NCBI GenBank assembly: GCA_002104945.1
Contig: MCFH01000037.1
Location: forward strand, 62,001 to 126,000
Source: Piromyces finnis
Lineage: Eukaryota; Neocallimastigomycota; Neocallimastigomycetes; Neocallimastigales; Neocallimastigaceae
Reading direction: 5' to 3'
DNA: 64,000 nucleotides
This document shows, in pieces, positions 59,471 through 64,000 of the stretch (positions are counted from its first letter, which is position 1; every line of letters begins with the position of its first letter). Made by a program: the position numbers and the translations under genes. The notes under the pieces are model-generated. The model did not search any database. It was not told where the DNA came from and saw only the letters and a list, made by a program, of their open reading frames with translations.

Positions 59471-62438
59471 TCTAGTTAATTTTATATTTCAAACATATAA
59501 AATATATTAGAATAACAACATTTTGGATGTAATTTTTTTTTAATTTGTAATTAATGATTATCATTATATAATTCTAATTTTATAACTTTATTAAAACAGT
59601 TGAATTTAGAATTAAATCCATATTTTAAGAATGGTGGAAAAGGTGTTCCTGAAGATGAAGAAGAAGAAAATAAACGTATTTTATTTAAATAATTTATATA
59701 TAAATAAAACAATAATAAATCTTAAAAAAATAAATATTTTTTATTAATATATATACATATAATACACACATATTTTTATAATTTTTAATTATGAAATTCT
59801 AATTGTGATTTTTGAATTTACAGCAAAAAAACCAAAATATACTATAGGTGATTCAGGTTCAAGATGGAGAATGATGAAGTTACGTAAAGTATATGAAATG
59901 GCAGAAGAAGAGGGAAAACCTGTTGAGGAAATTGCATTAATGAGATATGGTGCAAGTATAAAATTATGTTATTCAATAATATGTATAATAATTTCAAAAC
60001 ATTTAAATTTCAAAGAATTATCATTTTAATTATAATGAAATGATTATATATATATATATATATATATTAATTAAAATTTATAGTCATTAGAAGAATTTCA
60101 AGGTAATATATAATATAATATAAAAAACGGATAGCTATATTCAAGTTTATATATATATATATTTTGAGTAATGGTTTTCTATTCATATAAATACTCTATA
60201 AATCAAAAATTTAAAACTAATTTATTAAAAAATCATCTTTAGAGGCTGTTCATGAAAAGGAAATATTAGATCAAAGAAGAAGTGGAAAGTCATCCAATTC
60301 TGGAAATTCCCACCATCATTCTTCCTCAGCATATAATTCAACAGTCAAGACTGGAGGTGGTCATTTTAAGAAACCAATGGAGTATTTGGAAAAGGAAGAG
60401 AAAAATCCATCAGAGAAATCAGATTCTATTTCTCAGTCATCTCAGGATAAGAATTTATTATCAATTCCAATGACTACAATTCCAATACCATCTATGAATA
60501 GTAATGAAAAACCTGTATTAACTAAAAATCAATTAAACAAACTTAATTCAAAAATCATGAAAGCAAAACTGATGAATAGTGCTAATCTTAAAGAATTAGA
60601 AGAAGAATACGAACGGGAATTAAAAAGATTTGAGGAAGCTAAAAACAATAGTGAAACTAAAGTAAGTCAAGTTATAAGTCATTAGTATTATATATAAATA
60701 TATATTAATATTAATAGGTGAAAAATGCATACTAATATTGAATGAAAAACACTACGAAACTATTATTAAACCAATTAAAAATATAATAGCAAACTATTGT
60801 TTTACCACAGTTTAATAGTGAAGGTCGTTTACAAGATATTGGAAAAATTGACCCAAATGCTATTCAACAGTATAATAAAAAGAAACCAAAAAAAGAGGTA
60901 TTAATTAAAAAGAAAAAAGCATGTAATATTATAATAATAGAATTATTTATCTTAATCTCTACTAAAATAATAAATTTATAATACTTTTTTTTTTTAAAAA
61001 AAAAATAAAAGAAATTTGAAACTCATGATGAACAAGGAAATCGTATTCGTTACTATAAAAATGATGATAAATTAACATTACATGATCTTATGGTTCAAGA
61101 AAAGATGAGTAATAATAAAGATTTTGATAAAGAAATGGCTATGCGTATTTCTCGGGATGCTGTTTTTTCATCCGATTTAGATTACTTGGATGAAAATGCA
61201 GAAAGATTATCTAAAAGAAAAGAAAGAACCGAAGAACAAAAAAGAAAAGTTTCAATTAATGGTAATATTTTAATATTTATCAATAATTAATAGTAAAATT
61301 TAAATAGTAATTATGATTAAAAGGAGAAATTCAAGTTAATTGTGAAATTAATTGCTAAAATAAAATATAAAAATAATTATTGTTCTTTTCAAAAAAAAAA
61401 AAAAAAAAAAAAAACTAGATTATAAAAGGTATCAAGAAGCTTTGGATAAATGTTATTACTGCTATAATCAAGATAAAACACCATCCGTACCAGTAGTTTC
61501 ATTAGGAAATAAAGTTTATTTAGCATTACCAAACGTAATTGAAATGGTACCTGGCCATTGTCTTATTGTTCCTATGAATCACGTTTTAACTACATTAGAA
61601 TGTGAAGATGATGTATGGGACGAAATAAGGGTATGCATTAAAAGTATAATATGATTATATTAAAGTTTAATTAATAAGTTAATGTTTTATAAATTGATAT
61701 ATTATTTTTTTTTAAAAAAAATACTTTTTAAATAAATAAATTTAATATAGAATTTCATGAAATGTTTAATTCAAATGTTTGCAGAAGAAGATCGTGCAGT
61801 TATATTCATGGAAACTGTTATTAATCTTAGAAAGCAAAGACATACTGTTATTGAATGTATTCCTGTATCATATGATGATTATGATGATTCACCGGCATAT
61901 TTTAAGGATGCTATCCAAAAAGAAAGTGAAGAATGGTCCCAACATCGAAAAATTATTGATACTTCAAAAAATGGATTTAGAAGATCTATGGTTAAAGATT
62001 TACCATATTTCCATGTTTGGTTTGATCCAAATAAAGGGTAATTACAAGTATCTTTAAAAATATTATTATAATTTAAAAATATAATTATTATATATAAATA
62101 TATAAATAGATTACTGATATTTATTGCATTGTTTTATTATTAAAAAGACTTGGTCATGTTATAGAAAATGAAGAATTCCCTACTTGGTTCGGAAAGGTAT
62201 ATATATTTGTATATTTATATTAAATATTTATATTAATATATTATATTTTAATTATTATATATTATTTCGTTTATTTTAAATAATTTGAAATTTATAGGAA
62301 GTTATTGCTGGTATGATGGATTTACCAGCTAATCTTTGGAGAAGGCCAAAACATATTTCATCAAAACATAATAAAAGTAGAATAGAAGCTTTTAAAAAGA
62401 AATGGGATAAATACGATTGGACAAAGATGCTGGATTAA
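58852..62438 (+). CDS. CWF19L2/Cwf19, intron-lariat spliceosome factor
   Basis: Splicing factor of the late/intron-lariat spliceosome related to the Dbr1 partner Drn1; nuclear. Exons: 58852-59169, 59254-59391, 59600-59675, 59824-59951, 60084-60102, 60243-60661, 60811-60897, 61012-61261, 61419-61630, 61751-62037, 62148-62196, 62298-62438; 707 aa. The N-terminus is His/Ser, Lys/Arg and Ser-rich (RS-like). Then come KYTIGDSGSRWRMMKLRKVY, a coiled-coil region (60560-60660), and the CwfJ C-terminal domains: CYYC zinc site, PGHCLIVPMNH (HIT-like), FMETVINL, FHVWFD and a GHVIENE...FPTWFGKEVIAG block. Exon 4 ends GGT|GCAAGT, a GC-AG intron that keeps the conserved YGSLEEF reading. Confidence 0.95.
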
Positions 62439-62567
62439 AAATATTAATTTTTTTTATTAAACTAATTCAACTTATTTAAATAGTTATAAATTTTAGTTTT
62501 AATTTTAATAGTATATTTTATTATTTATTTTTTTTTTTTATATATATTTATTCATTTCAATATAGTT

Positions 62568-62599
<32 letters not shown>

Positions 62600-63907
62600 T
62601 ATAACAACTTAAAAAATAATTAATAAATAATTAAAATCATTTAAAAAATCGCTTATTTATATTTTTGTGTTATATGTATATGTAAATAACATACTTTTTA
62701 ATATATTTATAAAGTAATAATATAGAATTTAAATTATAAAAAAGATTTTTAATAATTAGTTTCAATATATTTTTAAAAATATAAAACCTTGAATAAAAAA
62801 TCAAATAAAGTTAATACTATAATAAATCATCAATGCAATATATATAATAAAAAAAATATAGTATACCAAATAATAAAAAAAAAACTTATTATTAGAAAGA
62901 ATGATAATCTAAAAGCAAATCAATTCTAAAGACAATAATATTTTATTGTTAAAAATTGTGTTATTCATCTTAATATTAAGAAATGTGCATCTTTTATTTA
63001 TTATTATTATTTTTTTTTTGAAAATAATAATATAACACTATATTATAAAAATTATAAAAATATCAGAAATATTTAATTTTATCTCCCTTTTTTTTTTTTT
63101 TTTTTACTTTATTTTGAAACTTTTTCAACAAACTAACACTAATTTTTGGAATCTTTTTCTAAGTATTCTTTTTTTTTTTATTATTCACAAAATGTATCTA
63201 CCATTTAATATTTACAAGCTAAATCTATATTTATTATTAATATTTTTGAATGCATTAACTAAAACATAATATAATATCATGATATACTATTACTTTAACT
63301 AAAACAATTTTTTTTTTTATTTATTTGTTTATATTCTATTTAATTTATTTTAAATTAAATTTCTTTTATATTTATTTAGCAATTTCCATTTAATAATATT
63401 TGTACTACCATAAATTTAAAAGATATTCATTAAGATTTATAAAAATTTTTTACAAAAATTTAAAGTTTGTATTTATAAAAATTAAATAATAAATATATAA
63501 TATTTAAATATTTATATAGATTATAAATTGATTTATTAATATATAAAATTAATATATAAAATATGTAAGATTAGAAAATTTTATATATACGTTTCATCCA
63601 TTTTTCAATTTTATTAATTATTCTTATAAATAAAGTTTAAAAGAATGTTTTCTATTTTTTTGTATATTTTTATTTATTTCATCCAATTCTCTCCTCTATT
63701 CAATTTGTATATTATCCATATATTTATATATATATTTTAAATAATATATACAATTATTTAACTTAGAAGTGACCATAATAAAAAGTAGTAAATAAACTAA
63801 AATATTTTTTCTTTTTTTAAAGTATTAATTATTGATAAAAAGTATTGTAAAAATAGTGGAAAAACCAATTTACAACTTCCACAATTAAAAAATCTAATAA
63901 TTTAAAG
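62439..63907. other. A+T-rich spacer at the right end
   Basis: 3' side of CWF19L2. Poly-T tracts near 62583-62600 and 63090-63105. No gene, tRNA or mobile element recognised. Confidence 0.55.
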
Positions 63908-64000
63908 TTATACAAGATCTAGAAAATTCTTATTATCTTGAGGGCGCGAAATCGACTCCCAAAAAATAATAAGAATCTTTTCTAGGATCATCAGTAAGGA
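63908..64000 (-). CDS. Possible 3' end of a minus-strand gene with an internal palindrome
   Basis: The minus strand is open from the window edge to a TAA at 63908-63910, giving 30 residues that include FWESISRPQD and NKNFLDLV. Local G+C is clearly higher than in the spacer. The stretch also contains an imperfect palindrome (arms 63916-63936 and 63965-63988). It could be a coding 3' end, possibly of a mobile element, or a structured RNA. I do not recognise the family. Confidence 0.3.
   Translation of the reverse strand, partial: SLLMILEKILIIFWESISRPQDNKNFLDLV

Overview
The window looks like a piece of an anaerobic gut fungus genome (Neocallimastigomycota: Neocallimastix/Piromyces/Anaeromyces type). 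This is inferred from the content, not from a database match. The spacers are extremely A+T-rich with long homopolymers and ATT/TTTA/TTTG microsatellites. Genes are fungal-type with many short GT-AG introns and Asn-rich inserts. There is a bacterial-type pyruvate formate-lyase, a flagellar (zoospore) protein, and secreted proteins with fungal signal peptides and Kex2-type KR sites.

Left third (1-17.3 kb), intron-free, accessory genes: the C-terminal part of pyruvate formate-lyase (PFL), then three genes within 10 kb sharing one ~200-residue C-terminal domain (DUF4474-like by my recollection). Two are small secreted proteins on the minus strand (2086-3159, 6058-6807). The third (9702-12224) is a secreted Rhs/YD-repeat protein carrying the same domain where bacterial Rhs proteins carry their variable C-terminal effector. 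They are followed by a GNAT acetyltransferase and a secreted Cys-rich, Ser/Asn-rich protein with a GPI-type tail that is split by a frameshift.

Right two thirds (19.8-62.4 kb), intron-rich housekeeping genes whose exons I assembled by hand with phase checks: phosphatidylinositol phosphate kinase (-), NOM1/Sgd1 (+), RFC3/Rfc5 clamp-loader subunit (-), FACT subunit SPT16 (-), GATOR2/SEA subunit MIOS/Sea4 (+), a SHIPPO/STPG flagellar protein (+), RNA polymerase III subunit RPC3/Rpc82 (-), an adenylate kinase (+), an alpha-arrestin (-) and CWF19L2/Cwf19 (+). Together they hold about 100 introns. Two have all the marks of U12-type AT-AC introns (in MIOS and RPC3) and two look like GC-AG introns. 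The last 93 bases may be the 3' end of another minus-strand gene.

Most interesting points: (1) the Rhs/DUF4474-like family, where bacterial-style effector domains appear to have been recycled as stand-alone secreted fungal proteins, with a Kex2 site exactly at the Rhs release junction and a 33-bp repeat expansion of the hinge; (2) two minor-spliceosome introns in a fungus; (3) an adenylate kinase with an N-terminal MGC acylation signature and a C-terminal SKL peroxisome/microbody signal supplied only by splicing of the last intron.
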